Source of the DNA: CAWKAV01 sp963847735
GTDB taxonomy: Bacteria; Desulfobacterota; Desulfuromonadia; Desulfuromonadales; BM103
Assembly (NCBI GenBank): GCA_963847735.1
Contig: CAWKAV010000017.1
Location: forward strand, 1-64,000
DNA length: 64,000 nucleotides
Reading direction: 5' to 3'
The translations under genes and the position numbers were made by a program. This document shows, in pieces, positions 35,596 through 44,332 of the stretch. Each line of letters opens with the position of its first letter. Position 1 is the first letter of the stretch. The notes beneath the pieces were generated by a model, which had not been told where the DNA came from, searched no databases, and worked only from the letters and a program-made list of their open reading frames with translations.

Positions 35596-36111
35596 TTATA
35601 TCCGACTAATGATTTCAACGCCCGTAATGGGCTTATATTCAATGGCAAGAATTTCAAGCTCCTTAGTGCCGGAGGGAGTTCTCACTGTCGCAATATCGCC
35701 CACCCCTTTGCGCATCAGGGCCCTGCCAATCGGAGACTGCCAGCTCACCAGGCCTTTCGCGCCGTTGTATTCGTCGATACCGACAATACAGTAAGTTATT
35801 TCCTCCCCGTCTTCGTCCTCGACAGTGACTGTCGCACCGAACAAAACCCGGCCGGCGGCAGTTTTGCCTTGAGCGACGGGATCAACGATTGCAGCGTTCT
35901 CAATCCTTTTGGTCAGAAAATGAATCCGTGAGTCGATTTTTCTGAGGTGGCGCTTGCCGTAAATATATTCGGCATTTTCCGAACGATCACCTTCAGCGGC
36001 CGCATCGGACACGCGCCGCACAGTGTCGGGACGCTTGCCATAAAGCAACTCCCTGAGCTCGGCGCGCATCTGGTCGGCGCAGGCTGGAGTCATATAGATC
36101 GGGGTATCCAT
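35596..36111 (-). CDS. greB: Transcription elongation factor GreB
   Basis: This protein of about 171 residues has the Gre N-terminal coiled coil (ELRELLYGKRPDTVRRV... EYIYGKRHLRKIDSRIHFLTKRI) and C-terminal FKBP-like domain with VGDIATVRTPSG. GreB features rather than GreA are TKRIENAAIVDP and GIDEYNGAKGLVSWQSPIGRAL. It stimulates cleavage of backtracked RNA by RNA polymerase. The true start among four in-frame ATGs (36144, 36126, 36117, 36111) is uncertain; the shortest best fits the family. Confidence 0.85.
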   Translation of the reverse strand: MDTPIYMTPACADQMRAELRELLYGKRPDTVRRVSDAAAEGDRSENAEYIYGKRHLRKIDSRIHFLTKRIENAAIVDPVAQGKTAAGRVLFGATVTVEDEDGEEITYCIVGIDEYNGAKGLVSWQSPIGRALMRKGVGDIATVRTPSGTKELEILAIEYKPITGVEIISRI

Positions 36112-36197
36112 CGACATGGTTCTCATTGTCGTTATTCTTGCCATTCTATAAAGAGGCTTTTAACACTCATGGCCTTGATCATGAAGCGCCCCCAGCT

Positions 36198-36884
36198 TTA
36201 AGGAACGTAGACGTAGAACCAGTTGGCTTTCAAAAGAATCTGGATAAAATTCTCCGGCCTCTCCAAAGCCGTCAGGTGCAGGTAGGACTTGACGGCAAAC
36301 TTCCCCGGATCAATGGCCATATAGATATCACTGATGGCATCCCCGGGCACCCATGGGCCAACGTCCTTGGCCTGGATAATCCTGTTGCGCCTTGCCGCAG
36401 GCAGAACGGAGAACTGGGTCGCATGGGCCAGGTATTCCTGCGGCGCCTGGCTGACGTGTTTGGTCAAAAGATTATGCTGCATCACGGCGTGGGCCACTTC
36501 ATGTGTCACCACACCGGCGTAATGCACCGCGTCGAACGGTTCGCCATACATTTCCGGACGCTCGACATGATCAAGGATAGCCTGGTAAGACATCACCTCA
36601 ATCAACTCGTTGCGGATATCATAGCTCCCAAACGCATCATACCCTTCGCTGATGATTCCCCTTTCCACAACCTGGACCCTGATGGCTCTTTTGGGACGCA
36701 GCTGGTATTGCGCAAGAAACCGGATAGCCTTTTCCGCATTCTGGCAAACCGACGTGAGCGCATCGGGACTGCTTGCTTCAACCACGACCTCGGGCGCAAT
36801 GTCGCAGTGATATTCCCGGGCAACGCCGATAAAAGGCACGATCAGAAGTGACAAGGTCAACAGCAAGATGAGCCTGGCGTTCAC
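36198..36884 (-). CDS. Exported putative zinc metalloprotein (HExxH)
   Basis: This 228-residue protein has a signal peptide (LILLLTLSLLIVPFIGVA) and the sequence GVVTHEVAHAVMQHNLL, a typical zinc-peptidase HExxH motif with a further downstream Glu in QAPQEYLAHATQF as candidate third ligand. It resembles uncharacterised exported metalloprotein families; I do not name one with confidence. The GTG start at 36884 follows GGGAGG, and the longer frame reaches into a REP palindrome. Role in the periplasm unknown. Confidence 0.72.
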   Translation of the reverse strand: MNARLILLLTLSLLIVPFIGVAREYHCDIAPEVVVEASSPDALTSVCQNAEKAIRFLAQYQLRPKRAIRVQVVERGIISEGYDAFGSYDIRNELIEVMSYQAILDHVERPEMYGEPFDAVHYAGVVTHEVAHAVMQHNLLTKHVSQAPQEYLAHATQFSVLPAARRNRIIQAKDVGPWVPGDAISDIYMAIDPGKFAVKSYLHLTALERPENFIQILLKANWFYVYVP

Positions 36885-36951
36885 GCGGGCCTCCCTTTTC
36901 TCACCTTTCAATAATACTCGAAAAAACCTGTGTGCAAGGCCTTCATCAATG

Positions 36952-36990
36952 GGGGACACTCAAAAGGGACACTCAATATTGAGTGTCCCC
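36952..36990. repeat. REP-like palindrome, family 1, best copy with a partial duplicate
   Basis: GGGACACTCAATA and its complement form a perfect 24-base palindrome (36966-36989). It is preceded by a partial unit GGGGACACTCAAAA (36952-36965). Confidence 0.85.
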
Positions 36991-37009
36991 AGCTCTGGCT
37001 CCGAATTCT

Positions 37010-38131
37010 TTAACTTTCAGTCAATGCCGACAATAGAGAGTTAATCTCTGCATCGATCTCCTGCTTCGCGACAAGCTGGTCAAACAACTCGACAACGGCC
37101 TGTCCTGAAGCCAGTCCCAGGATAATCCCCATGATGGCACCACGATGAACATTGTCGCCACCGAGATTGGTGTTGGCGATTAAAGCCTGCTCCGGCTGGT
37201 CGAGGTACTTGTAGACCAGGTAGAGGAGCGACGGCCACGATTCACTGATGTAACAGGCGCTGGAAAATCGTCTACCGACAACATCGTGGTCGCTGCGGGC
37301 ACTGACTAAAAGGGTGTCCAGGTTCAAACCTGGCGACGCCTTCGCACACTCGAGCAACAAGGAGCGAGGCAGCTGCTGTTCGTCACGGAACAGCAAGGCG
37401 TCCAGCAGATCGACGTAGTCGCGGCAAACACTGGCCAGGCTGTTGTCCGGATGGGTCAGAAACAGATGCTCTTTGCAGAAAACTTGCACCTCAGCGAGTG
37501 GCGTGCCTCTGAGGCGTGCGGCAATAACGATCGGAGCTATGGTGACCAGGCCGCCAACCGAGGCGGTATCGTGGGTGACAGCTCCACAGCGATCTTTCGG
37601 CTTGCCGTTGATCAGGTTGGCGAAGAAGCCCCTGTGGTAGGACTCGGCATAGGTGTCTGGATGCCTGGGAGGGTCGGCGGTCATGAAATCGATGTAGTCG
37701 TCGAGAAACTGCGCCTTATCATAAGCCCCTGCCGATGCAGTCAGCATCCGCATCACCAGCCGGGCACAATGTGCATTGAGAGTGTTCTCTCCAGCCTTCA
37801 TCCGGTGATGGTAGTGCCTGTTCTGTTGCCCCCAGAACTGCGCCTTGCCCTTTAATATGACTTCGCCCACCACCTGGCGCTGGCGTTCGTTTGCGACCCC
37901 TGCTTTGCGGCCGCCATGACTGACCGAATGCAACGTCATGATCGACGAAGGGTGGCGCTCAGGCGCGTCCTCCATGACCCTTATGCCCCCCGGAAAATCC
38001 TTCTCGATATCCAGCAGGTTGTAATACCAGTGCACCGGCATGGCCAGGGCATCGGCAACAAACATCATGCGCAATGCAGCGGCAGCCCTGCGCTGCGTAA
38101 TCAACGAATCGGTCTGGATCAAGTCATGCAT
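37010..38131 (-). CDS. ADP-ribosylglycohydrolase family protein
   Basis: This 373-residue helical protein matches the DraG/ARH fold: N-terminal FVADALAMPVHWYYN (the GDxxG/A metal site), middle DTASVGGLVTIAPIVIAA and C-terminal NTNLGGDNVHRGAIMGIILG, where the second metal aspartates of GGDxDT lie (here GGDNVH, a variant). Known members remove ADP-ribose from proteins or metabolites using two magnesium ions. The altered residues leave the activity open. The stop lies just after a REP palindrome; no linked DraT or toxin is seen. Confidence 0.8.
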   Translation of the reverse strand: MHDLIQTDSLITQRRAAAALRMMFVADALAMPVHWYYNLLDIEKDFPGGIRVMEDAPERHPSSIMTLHSVSHGGRKAGVANERQRQVVGEVILKGKAQFWGQQNRHYHHRMKAGENTLNAHCARLVMRMLTASAGAYDKAQFLDDYIDFMTADPPRHPDTYAESYHRGFFANLINGKPKDRCGAVTHDTASVGGLVTIAPIVIAARLRGTPLAEVQVFCKEHLFLTHPDNSLASVCRDYVDLLDALLFRDEQQLPRSLLLECAKASPGLNLDTLLVSARSDHDVVGRRFSSACYISESWPSLLYLVYKYLDQPEQALIANTNLGGDNVHRGAIMGIILGLASGQAVVELFDQLVAKQEIDAEINSLLSALTES

Positions 38132-38157
38132 AGGCAACCAACCGTTTTCTCAAGACG

Positions 38158-38625
38158 CTATGGGGAGGTTTGTGCAGCAAGGAGTGCCGCGCGCAGTTCC
38201 TCGACGCGTTGCCGATTAGCGCCGAAATCATAATACCCGGTCCGTGCTGCTGAGCGCACGGCAATAAGCCCCTGCTCAGCCCGCAGGTAAAACTCCAGGT
38301 CATCGACAAAACCAAACAGCGCACTTCGACACTCCGCGTGGAGATAGCCGGGCTTGTCAGTGACGATGACCGTGCGCGGAAGCTTTGCAACCTGCTCTTG
38401 CAACAATTTCCATGCCTCGGCGTCAGGTGTCGAAAACGTCAGTGGTGCGATATGGTGTTTTTCGTCTCGAGCATCACTGGAGACGCAGTTGGGCGAGTCC
38501 GGGCAAACTTTCAGCCCGGCCCCTGGTATCCCCGGGATCGCCGTCTGCTCCGCCGCACAGGACGCAGAAACAAGACCGCAGCAAAGGATGATGACGAACA
38601 GGCAGTCGTGTCGAAGGCTCGGCAT
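38158..38625 (-). CDS. DUF1499 exported protein
   Basis: This 155-residue protein has a signal sequence (LFVIILCCGLVSASCAAE) and the DUF1499 core: LKVCPDSPNCVSSDA, the aromatic segment LHAECRSALFGFVDDLEFYL and AVRSAARTGYYDFGANRQRVEELRA (in parts). Function unknown. GGGGA precedes the ATG. It is the middle gene of a reverse-strand series with the 118-residue gene upstream (10 bp gap) and the ADP-ribosylglycohydrolase gene downstream. Confidence 0.82.
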   Translation of the reverse strand: MPSLRHDCLFVIILCCGLVSASCAAEQTAIPGIPGAGLKVCPDSPNCVSSDARDEKHHIAPLTFSTPDAEAWKLLQEQVAKLPRTVIVTDKPGYLHAECRSALFGFVDDLEFYLRAEQGLIAVRSAARTGYYDFGANRQRVEELRAALLAAQTSP

Positions 38626-38635
38626 ATTAGTTCCC

Positions 38636-38992
38636 CTACTCCAGCAGAAAGTCCTGCAAGTTGGTTTTCCCATAGCTGACATTTGGGTTGAAATCTTTGA
38701 TCTGCTTGGCAACCGTCGCCATGATCATTTTCACCCCCGGGGTTTTTTCAGGATCCGTGAGTGGCAGCAGCCTGATCGTCAGGCTGGTTTGTTTCTGCGA
38801 CAGCTCGACAAAAAAGCTTTGATTGTTGCCATTTTCAACGGCCAGAGATTCGATGAGCGCTTTGTTCTGGCCCGCGTTGAGATACTTGTCAGTCACTTTG
38901 AGCACACCGCCGTCACTCCTCGTCGTGAACGGAACAACGCAATCAAAAGCCACGCTTGCAGAATTGATATTTTCCAAAACGACATGGGGCAT
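38636..38992 (-). CDS. Hypothetical protein, 118 residues
   Basis: A soluble protein without recognised domains, signal or membrane segment. It is rich in beta-forming stretches (ASVAFDCVVPFTTRSDGGVL, SLTIRLLPLTD) and ends in NLQDFLLE. The ATG at 38992 has a very good site (GGAGGAACAAG). It lies 10 bp upstream of the DUF1499 gene and is probably co-transcribed with it. A longer frame to 39109 extends into a REP palindrome and is rejected. Confidence 0.6.
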   Translation of the reverse strand: MPHVVLENINSASVAFDCVVPFTTRSDGGVLKVTDKYLNAGQNKALIESLAVENGNNQSFFVELSQKQTSLTIRLLPLTDPEKTPGVKMIMATVAKQIKDFNPNVSYGKTNLQDFLLE

Positions 38993-39049
38993 CTTGTTCC
39001 TCCATTCTCTGTTTGGGGGCAAGGATTCGATAGTGTGCGCCGATGGTTG

Positions 39050-39072
39050 GGGGCACTCTATTTTGAGTGTCC
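39050..39072. repeat. REP-like palindrome, family 1
   Basis: GGGCACTC and GAGTGTCC arms around TATTTT; one mismatch in the outer stem. Confidence 0.65.
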
Positions 39073-39111
39073 AGGGCTCCGAAAACAAGCGCTTAACTGA
39101 CATCGGCATCC

Positions 39112-39150
39112 CGCAACACAGTGATGAAAAAATTATAAGTCCATTTTTAC
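39112..39150. repeat. Short dispersed repeat (about 38 bp), copy 1
   Basis: CAGTGATGAAAAAATTATAA followed by GTCCATTTTTAC repeats at 44706-44743 in the same orientation with few changes. It is followed by TGACCTGGTCCGACCCC (39169-39185), which has a relative at 40101 (TGACTTGGTCCGACCCC). Confidence 0.7.
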
Positions 39151-39191
39151 AATCATTTCAGTATATTGACCTGGTCCGACCCCTAATGCTG

Positions 39192-40049
39192 CTATTTTTG
39201 CGCGGTCACGCCCATGAGCTCGGTGATTATTACCACATTGGTGAAACCGGCCGTTCTGAGCCGCTGCGCGGCGTTCTCGATAAAGCTGGTGCCGCGCTTC
39301 AACAGGTGCGGGTTGCCCGTATAATGGAACAGGGCACCGCGACGTTTCAGCACACGCTGCATCTCTCGATAGAACTGCTCGCCGTAAAGCTCTCCGGCCA
39401 GGGAAAACCTGGGTGGATCGTGAATGACCGCATCAAAAGATTCGGTGGCCAGCTCCTGAATGTAGACATTGACATCGGCCTGCACCAGCTGGATCTTTGA
39501 GTCGTAGATTGCCTGAGACCACGGGTTTTTTTTGCGCAAGGCCATCACCGATGCACTCTTTTCGACGGAAACAACTTCGCGCGCACCGAGCTGCAGTGCT
39601 GCTAAGGCCGCATAACCGAGCCCGCTGCAGGTGTCGAGCACTCGTGCCCCTTTTCTGACCACTTGCGCGGCCATCTGCCCGGCGCTCGTAAAAGGGTTGA
39701 TCCCCTTCGAGATGTGCATTTTTACCCCGCTGATTTCCAGCAGCGGCGCCTGCTCAGTGGGAACGAGCTTGTAATAGCCGGGGTCTCTCATCTCGAGCAC
39801 CTCGAGTTGTCCGTCTTCGAGATAGAAGATGCGGCTTTCTTTTCCGGCAATCTGCCGCAGCTCCGCTCGGCCAAGGCAATTGTCGGCGTCCAGCATCAGC
39901 TCTTCACCACAGAGTGGGAAGGTTCCCAGGGAGAGGTTCAGATCGACTGAAATCTCGACGCAGGTCTCCCCCCTGTCGAGCGCATCGAGCACCTGACGAG
40001 CGGTTGCCGCAGAAAAACAATAACCGTGTTGATTCATGAGCGCCTGCAT
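39192..40049 (-). CDS. SAM-dependent methyltransferase
   Basis: This 285-residue protein has a class I methyltransferase domain: motif I VLDTCSGLGYAALAALQLG followed by VVSVEKS, motif IV DAVIHDPPRFSLAGELYG and a later MQRVLKRRGALFHYTG. The N-terminal about 110 residues form a separate domain with cysteine-rich AADNCLGRAEL-like elements. The DPPRF motif recalls rRNA or small-molecule N-methyltransferases, but the substrate is not visible. REP-like GGTCCGACCCC sequences lie on both sides. Confidence 0.8.
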   Translation of the reverse strand: MQALMNQHGYCFSAATARQVLDALDRGETCVEISVDLNLSLGTFPLCGEELMLDADNCLGRAELRQIAGKESRIFYLEDGQLEVLEMRDPGYYKLVPTEQAPLLEISGVKMHISKGINPFTSAGQMAAQVVRKGARVLDTCSGLGYAALAALQLGAREVVSVEKSASVMALRKKNPWSQAIYDSKIQLVQADVNVYIQELATESFDAVIHDPPRFSLAGELYGEQFYREMQRVLKRRGALFHYTGNPHLLKRGTSFIENAAQRLRTAGFTNVVIITELMGVTAQK

Positions 40050-40194
40050 GTCGAGAGTTTGCCCTGCTGCTTCCAGCGAGGGGAAGGGTTTAAACCGTTG
40101 ACTTGGTCCGACCCCAATGGCTCGAAGGAAGTGGAAAGTGTGAAACGATTTAAACTTGTCAACTTGAAAGCCTGATCCGGCTTCCTTTTCGCCA
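40050..40194. other. Intergenic with REP-like GGTCCGACCCC sequence
   Basis: TTGACTTGGTCCGACCCCAA at 40098-40117 repeats the sequence at 39168. Two copies of GGTTTAAACCGTTGAC / AAACGATTTAAACTTGTC-type AT-rich segments surround it. No gene. Confidence 0.45.
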
Positions 40195-40907
40195 TTATTG
40201 TCGCAGCGTCTCTCGCAGTGAATCGCAGATCAAGGTCTGCATCTTCTGCCACTTCCCCCCACCCAGAACAGGCCAGCACTGGTTCAGTTCAAGCTCGATA
40301 CCAAGGTAGCGATCCGCGGGGAAACGCCGCCGCAGCATGGTAACAAAACCATCCGCCAACCCCCGGTAAGGATAATTGCGCCGTACCTTCCATCCCTCAT
40401 CACGCCGGTTTATATGCTCCTGCCAGGTCAGGCAAAAGGTTTTCTCCAACGGCCGCTGCGGATCGTAGAGCAGGCCGATATCAGCGTTGCGTACCTCGCC
40501 GTGCAACTTGGGAGTAAAGCTGTGCAGCGACAGATGACAGACCCGCTCGTGCCCGTCCAGCTGCTGTTCGATGTGTTGGGCCACGGCTGCACGATAGGGA
40601 TGATAATGCAGCTCAAGCAGATGCTTGCGTTCATTCCTTGTCAAAGAACGGCTGAATTCCGAGTAAAGCCCCGGATGGCCAGGTGAACGGTTGAGTTCAA
40701 CCAACAGCCGGGTCACCTCGGCCAGATACAGCGGCGCCTGCAGCTGGCTGGACAGCCAGCGGGCGAACCCGGCAATGCCGATATCATAACCACGATGGCT
40801 GGCCAACAACTCTTCCTGCCCCATGAAAGAGCGGTTGCCACGGGTTCCGGCACCAGGTTGCCGCCATGTTCGCAGCTCAGCAGCAGTGCACAGTCGGGCT
40901 CAGCCAT
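40195..40907 (-). pseudogene. N-formylglutamate amidohydrolase, one-base frameshift
   Basis: The protein (about 238 residues) is encoded in two frames. The N-terminus from 40907 (MAEPDCALLLSCEHGGNLVPEP) holds the conserved CEHGGN metal block. The rest, in another frame to 40195, begins MGQEELLASHRGYDIGIAGFAR, the HRGYD motif, and continues through VCHLSLHSFTPKLHGEVR and LGIELELNQC. About one base is missing near 40824-40833 (CTCTTTC). The family hydrolyses N-formylglutamate or related acyl-glutamates. The ATG at 40907 overlaps the end of the ligase gene by eight bases, so it is the last gene of the ligase operon. Confidence 0.85.
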
Positions 40908-43617
40908 GATACAGCTCTCCGTGCAGCAGGCAGTCAGCCAACTGGTGATAAACAGCGTAGATCTCCCCCCGGCCGAAGCCGACCGGGAGAGCGCCCAGGA
41001 TGCGCTGCGCAAGCGTCCCGCGGCGCAGGATCAGTTCGAGCGTCGAGCGGTACTCCATGGGGATTTCCTGCTCCAGCTGTTCATAAAGACGACGCCAGAG
41101 GTCGGCGACGCTGATGCGCCGATCGAGTACGCCGAAACAGGCAAGGTATGCCGGATCGTTCACCATGTCGGCACCGCCCCCCTGCAGGGTACGCCGGAAC
41201 AGTTCGGCCAAGGGCGCGACCGGGAGTTCCTTCTGGTGAGGCAGCGATTGCCAACGCTCGTTGCAGAGGGACCGCACCAGGGCAACGATCATCGCGGCGA
41301 TTGCCAGGTCGGCCTTGGGGCACTCCTGGATATCGAGAACCCGAATCTCAATGGCGTTACGTTCGAAGCGGGCGATCGCCCCACGTGAATTGAGCCATTC
41401 CTCGTGCAGTATCCCTAGTGGATCGAAGGGCGCAATCGCCCGGTAGGTGGCTGCCAGGATCTCCTTTTCGTAGGCTGCGCGGCTGAACACCGCCTCTGGA
41501 ATGACCTGGCCGGCAATTTCGGGGATTTTCCTCTGATTGGTACGGTAATACTCCAGCCGTGAATCGAGCATCCCCGTTGCTTGCCCGGCAACCAGAGGCG
41601 AGCTGGCAGCCAGTGCCGGCAGCAGCGGCAACACCAGGCGAAGCGCTGCATGCAGGCGACCGAATTCCGCATCATCGGCAAACGGCAAGTTGATGTGGGT
41701 GCTCTGCAGATTCGACCAGCCGTGTCCCTGGCAACCGAAAATCCGGTTGTAGGCATCGTAGATCGGGCTGTTCTCGTGCGGCCAGAGGACGGTTTCGCGG
41801 TGCGGATCCATCCACGGGTGCATGGCGGTCCCCAGCAGCCGCGCATTGTGCAGGGCGAGCTGTTCATGCACCTGCAGGACCCCGGCCTGGAATTGTCCGG
41901 CCAGCCCCTCGAGGCTTGCGGCCGGGCCGTTGGTCTTGAGCTCCAGAACGTGCAGGACCAGTTCGTTCGACCAGCACAAGGGGCCGACCTCGATTTCGTT
42001 GACGATTTTTCCGGCGACCTGCTGTAGCACCCGGTCGGTCAGCGGCCGAACCGCCAGCGAGTCGCGGTCGACGATCATGTATTCGAGCTCGATGCCGTAG
42101 CCTTCGAAGAGGTGCAGCGGTGCCTGCTCATTCATGTGAGAAGCCCCTCCTTGCGCTTCTGCACACGCCGCAGCATCACGCGCATGATCGCGCAGGTAGA
42201 GCTCATCCTTGAGCACCTGGTCCTCGACCCCGGCATCGATGTTCGGGTTGTCGTTGACCTCGATGACATAGACCTTGTCACCCGCCTGTTTCAGATCGAC
42301 CCCGTAGAGCCCGTCGCCGATCAGGTTGGCGATCTTCAAGGCAATTTTGAGCACCGCGCCCGGAACATGCTCCACCGGCAGCGTGTCGTAACGCCCTTCA
42401 TCGTTCTTGATGCCGCTGCTGTCGCGCTTGAGGATCTGCCAGTGCCCCTTGGCCATGTAGTAGCGGCAGGCATAAATCGGCTGCCGGTCAAAGATACCGA
42501 TCCGCCAGTCGAAGTCGGTCGGCAGGTATTCCTGGGCGATGATCAGGTCGGATTTCTCCAGCATTTTGTTGATCGTCGCCTTCAGGGCCGCTGGCTCGCT
42601 GACCTTGACCACCCCCTGGGAGAACGAGCTGTCCGGCTCCTTCAGCACCACCGGCAGGCCGAGTTTCTCGGCAACCTGGTCGCGGTTGTCACGATGCACG
42701 ATCAGCGTCTTTGGCGCCGGGATGCCGTTGCGCTCCATCAGCTCGGCCAGAAAGACCTTGTTGGTGCATTTGAGGATCGATTCCGGGTCATCGATCGCCA
42801 CCAGCCCTTCGGCCACCGCCTTGCGGGCAAAGCGGTAGGTGTGGTGATTGACGCTGGTCGTCTCGCGGATCAGCAGGGCGTCGAACTCGCTGAGTCGGGA
42901 AAAATCGTCACGGGTAATGAATTCGGTCGAGAAGCCGACGCTTTCTGCTGCGCGCACGAAGCGCTTCAGGGCCTTTTCGTTCGAAGGCGGTTCGGCATCC
43001 TGCGGATCGGTGAGGATCGCCAGGTCGAAACGTCCGCTGGCCTTTTTGGCAACCCGCCGACGTTTGCCGGAGAAATACTCCCGTGCAACGTCGATGACAA
43101 AGTCGTGGTGTTCCGCCGGGATGTCGCTGGCGCTGATCGCCCGCAGATTCGCCAGGGTCCACTTGCCGCTCTTGTCGCCGACCACGAAATTGGCGCGCAG
43201 CAGCGGGGCCTGGAAGAGCTTGAACAGCTGCCCGGACAGCCGGTCGTAGCGTTTGGCAAGGTTGCTGCCGAAATAGATGCTCAGCACGAACTCCTTGGAT
43301 TGGATCGGTGCCAGACTCTTCTGGATCAGCTCCTGCAGGTCATCGGAGGCAATACGCACGATGGTCTGGGATTTCAGGTCCTGCACCGCGGTCACGCTCG
43401 GGCTCGGCTTGTGGCCGCGGGCAGCTGCCAGCAGTGACACGTAATAGCCGATGCTCTGGTAGCGGTAGGAGCGACAGAGGTTGTAGACCTCCGCACCTTT
43501 CAGTTCAAGATAGCGGGGGTCGGTCAGGTAGGAACGGGCCGAAACCCGTTCGACCCCGGGAATGTCGAGGGGCCACTGGCCGGGGTCATCGACGACGATC
43601 AGAGTCGGTCGAGGCAT
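40900..43617 (-). CDS. RLAN-RimK-type ATP-grasp ligase fused to GCS2-type glutamate ligase
   Basis: This 905-residue fusion has three parts. Residues 1 to about 170 are the RLAN domain (RimK-like ATP-grasp N-terminal), starting LIVVDDPGQWPLDIPGVE. Residues about 215-485 are an ATP-grasp domain with GLPVVLKEPDSSFSQGVVKV and DLKQAGDKVYVIEVNDNPNID. From about 495 a GCS2/COG2170 carboxylate-amine ligase begins (LHLFEGYGIELEYMIVDRDS, later HINLPFADDAEF and IEIRVLDIQECPKAD). In many genomes these are two proteins. An internal methionine at the junction (ASHMNEQ) may be the remains of the second start. It overlaps the peptidase gene by 32 bp and the amidohydrolase by eight. Together they should link amino acids or peptides with ATP. 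Confidence 0.9.
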   Translation of the reverse strand: MPRPTLIVVDDPGQWPLDIPGVERVSARSYLTDPRYLELKGAEVYNLCRSYRYQSIGYYVSLLAAARGHKPSPSVTAVQDLKSQTIVRIASDDLQELIQKSLAPIQSKEFVLSIYFGSNLAKRYDRLSGQLFKLFQAPLLRANFVVGDKSGKWTLANLRAISASDIPAEHHDFVIDVAREYFSGKRRRVAKKASGRFDLAILTDPQDAEPPSNEKALKRFVRAAESVGFSTEFITRDDFSRLSEFDALLIRETTSVNHHTYRFARKAVAEGLVAIDDPESILKCTNKVFLAELMERNGIPAPKTLIVHRDNRDQVAEKLGLPVVLKEPDSSFSQGVVKVSEPAALKATINKMLEKSDLIIAQEYLPTDFDWRIGIFDRQPIYACRYYMAKGHWQILKRDSSGIKNDEGRYDTLPVEHVPGAVLKIALKIANLIGDGLYGVDLKQAGDKVYVIEVNDNPNIDAGVEDQVLKDELYLRDHARDAAACAEAQGGASHMNEQAPLHLFEGYGIELEYMIVDRDSLAVRPLTDRVLQQVAGKIVNEIEVGPLCWSNELVLHVLELKTNGPAASLEGLAGQFQAGVLQVHEQLALHNARLLGTAMHPWMDPHRETVLWPHENSPIYDAYNRIFGCQGHGWSNLQSTHINLPFADDAEFGRLHAALRLVLPLLPALAASSPLVAGQATGMLDSRLEYYRTNQRKIPEIAGQVIPEAVFSRAAYEKEILAATYRAIAPFDPLGILHEEWLNSRGAIARFERNAIEIRVLDIQECPKADLAIAAMIVALVRSLCNERWQSLPHQKELPVAPLAELFRRTLQGGGADMVNDPAYLACFGVLDRRISVADLWRRLYEQLEQEIPMEYRSTLELILRRGTLAQRILGALPVGFGRGEIYAVYHQLADCLLHGELYHG

Positions 43618-44332
43618 GTGCTTTCTTCTCCTTGGCAGGCTGAATGATCAGCAGGTTGGCGTCGTAGGTCAGCACCCCGAGCAGGATCGCATTGATGACC
43701 CGGTCGATGCTGGCGGTGTAGTTGTGCCTCCCGGTCATGGGGTTGCTTTTGAGCGGGTCAGCGACATGGACGGTGCGCGCTTCACGATCATAGCCGTGCA
43801 ACACCACGAAGTGTCCGGACGGCTCGCCGCGCACGTCGTCATAATCACAGTTGGGGCCGTACTCACGGGCGCTGCGATACAGAAAGGTGGCCGAAAGGCC
43901 GGCGATGATCGGTGTCCCCTGATTGAGAAAACCGCGGATCAGGGCGCCGTTCAGATCACGGGCCCGCAGTTGTCCGCCGAGTTCGAGGAATTGCAGGTAG
44001 GCGTCGGTGGCTGCCAGCAGCTTCGGATCGTTCTTGCAAGAGGCCTGGGCGCGCAGCTTGTCGGCCAGCGCGTTCGCCGGCAGGTCAACCCAGGTTGGAT
44101 CGAACAACTGCAGTTTGTAGGTGTAGATGGTTGCGCGGTAGCCTCGTAGCAGGGCATGACTGGCAAGCAGCACCGCCAGGGTTCCGCCCCCTTCGAGCAT
44201 CGGTACTTCGGCAATGGTCTGAACGAGGCTGACCGGGTCGCCATAATAGCGGTAGACCGCCTGCAGGCAGGTCGGCCCGCAGGTAATTTCATCAGGCTGG
44301 GGAGCGATGTCAAAAGGCAGCAGAGCTTTCAT
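43586..44332 (-). CDS. C39/papain-like cysteine peptidase family protein
   Basis: This 248-residue protein has an N-terminal EITCGPTCLQAVYRYYGDP block with the catalytic cysteine (Cys18; a second Cys22), a central SGHFVVLHGYDREAR with the histidine, and ADPLKSNPMTGRHNY. It is a C39-type fold without transporter domains or signal peptide. AGGAG precedes the ATG at 44332; an upstream extension to 44476 is rejected. Its end overlaps the start of the ligase fusion by 32 bp. The combination peptidase-ligase-amidohydrolase suggests it trims or releases the ligated product (inference). Confidence 0.85.
   Translation of the reverse strand: MKALLPFDIAPQPDEITCGPTCLQAVYRYYGDPVSLVQTIAEVPMLEGGGTLAVLLASHALLRGYRATIYTYKLQLFDPTWVDLPANALADKLRAQASCKNDPKLLAATDAYLQFLELGGQLRARDLNGALIRGFLNQGTPIIAGLSATFLYRSAREYGPNCDYDDVRGEPSGHFVVLHGYDREARTVHVADPLKSNPMTGRHNYTASIDRVINAILLGVLTYDANLLIIQPAKEKKAHASTDSDRRR

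Noticed and set aside
42112..43437. Long + strand reading frame (441 codons) opposite the ligase fusion
   Set aside because: It mirrors the codon pattern of the real reverse-strand gene, has no recognisable domain and no ribosome site.
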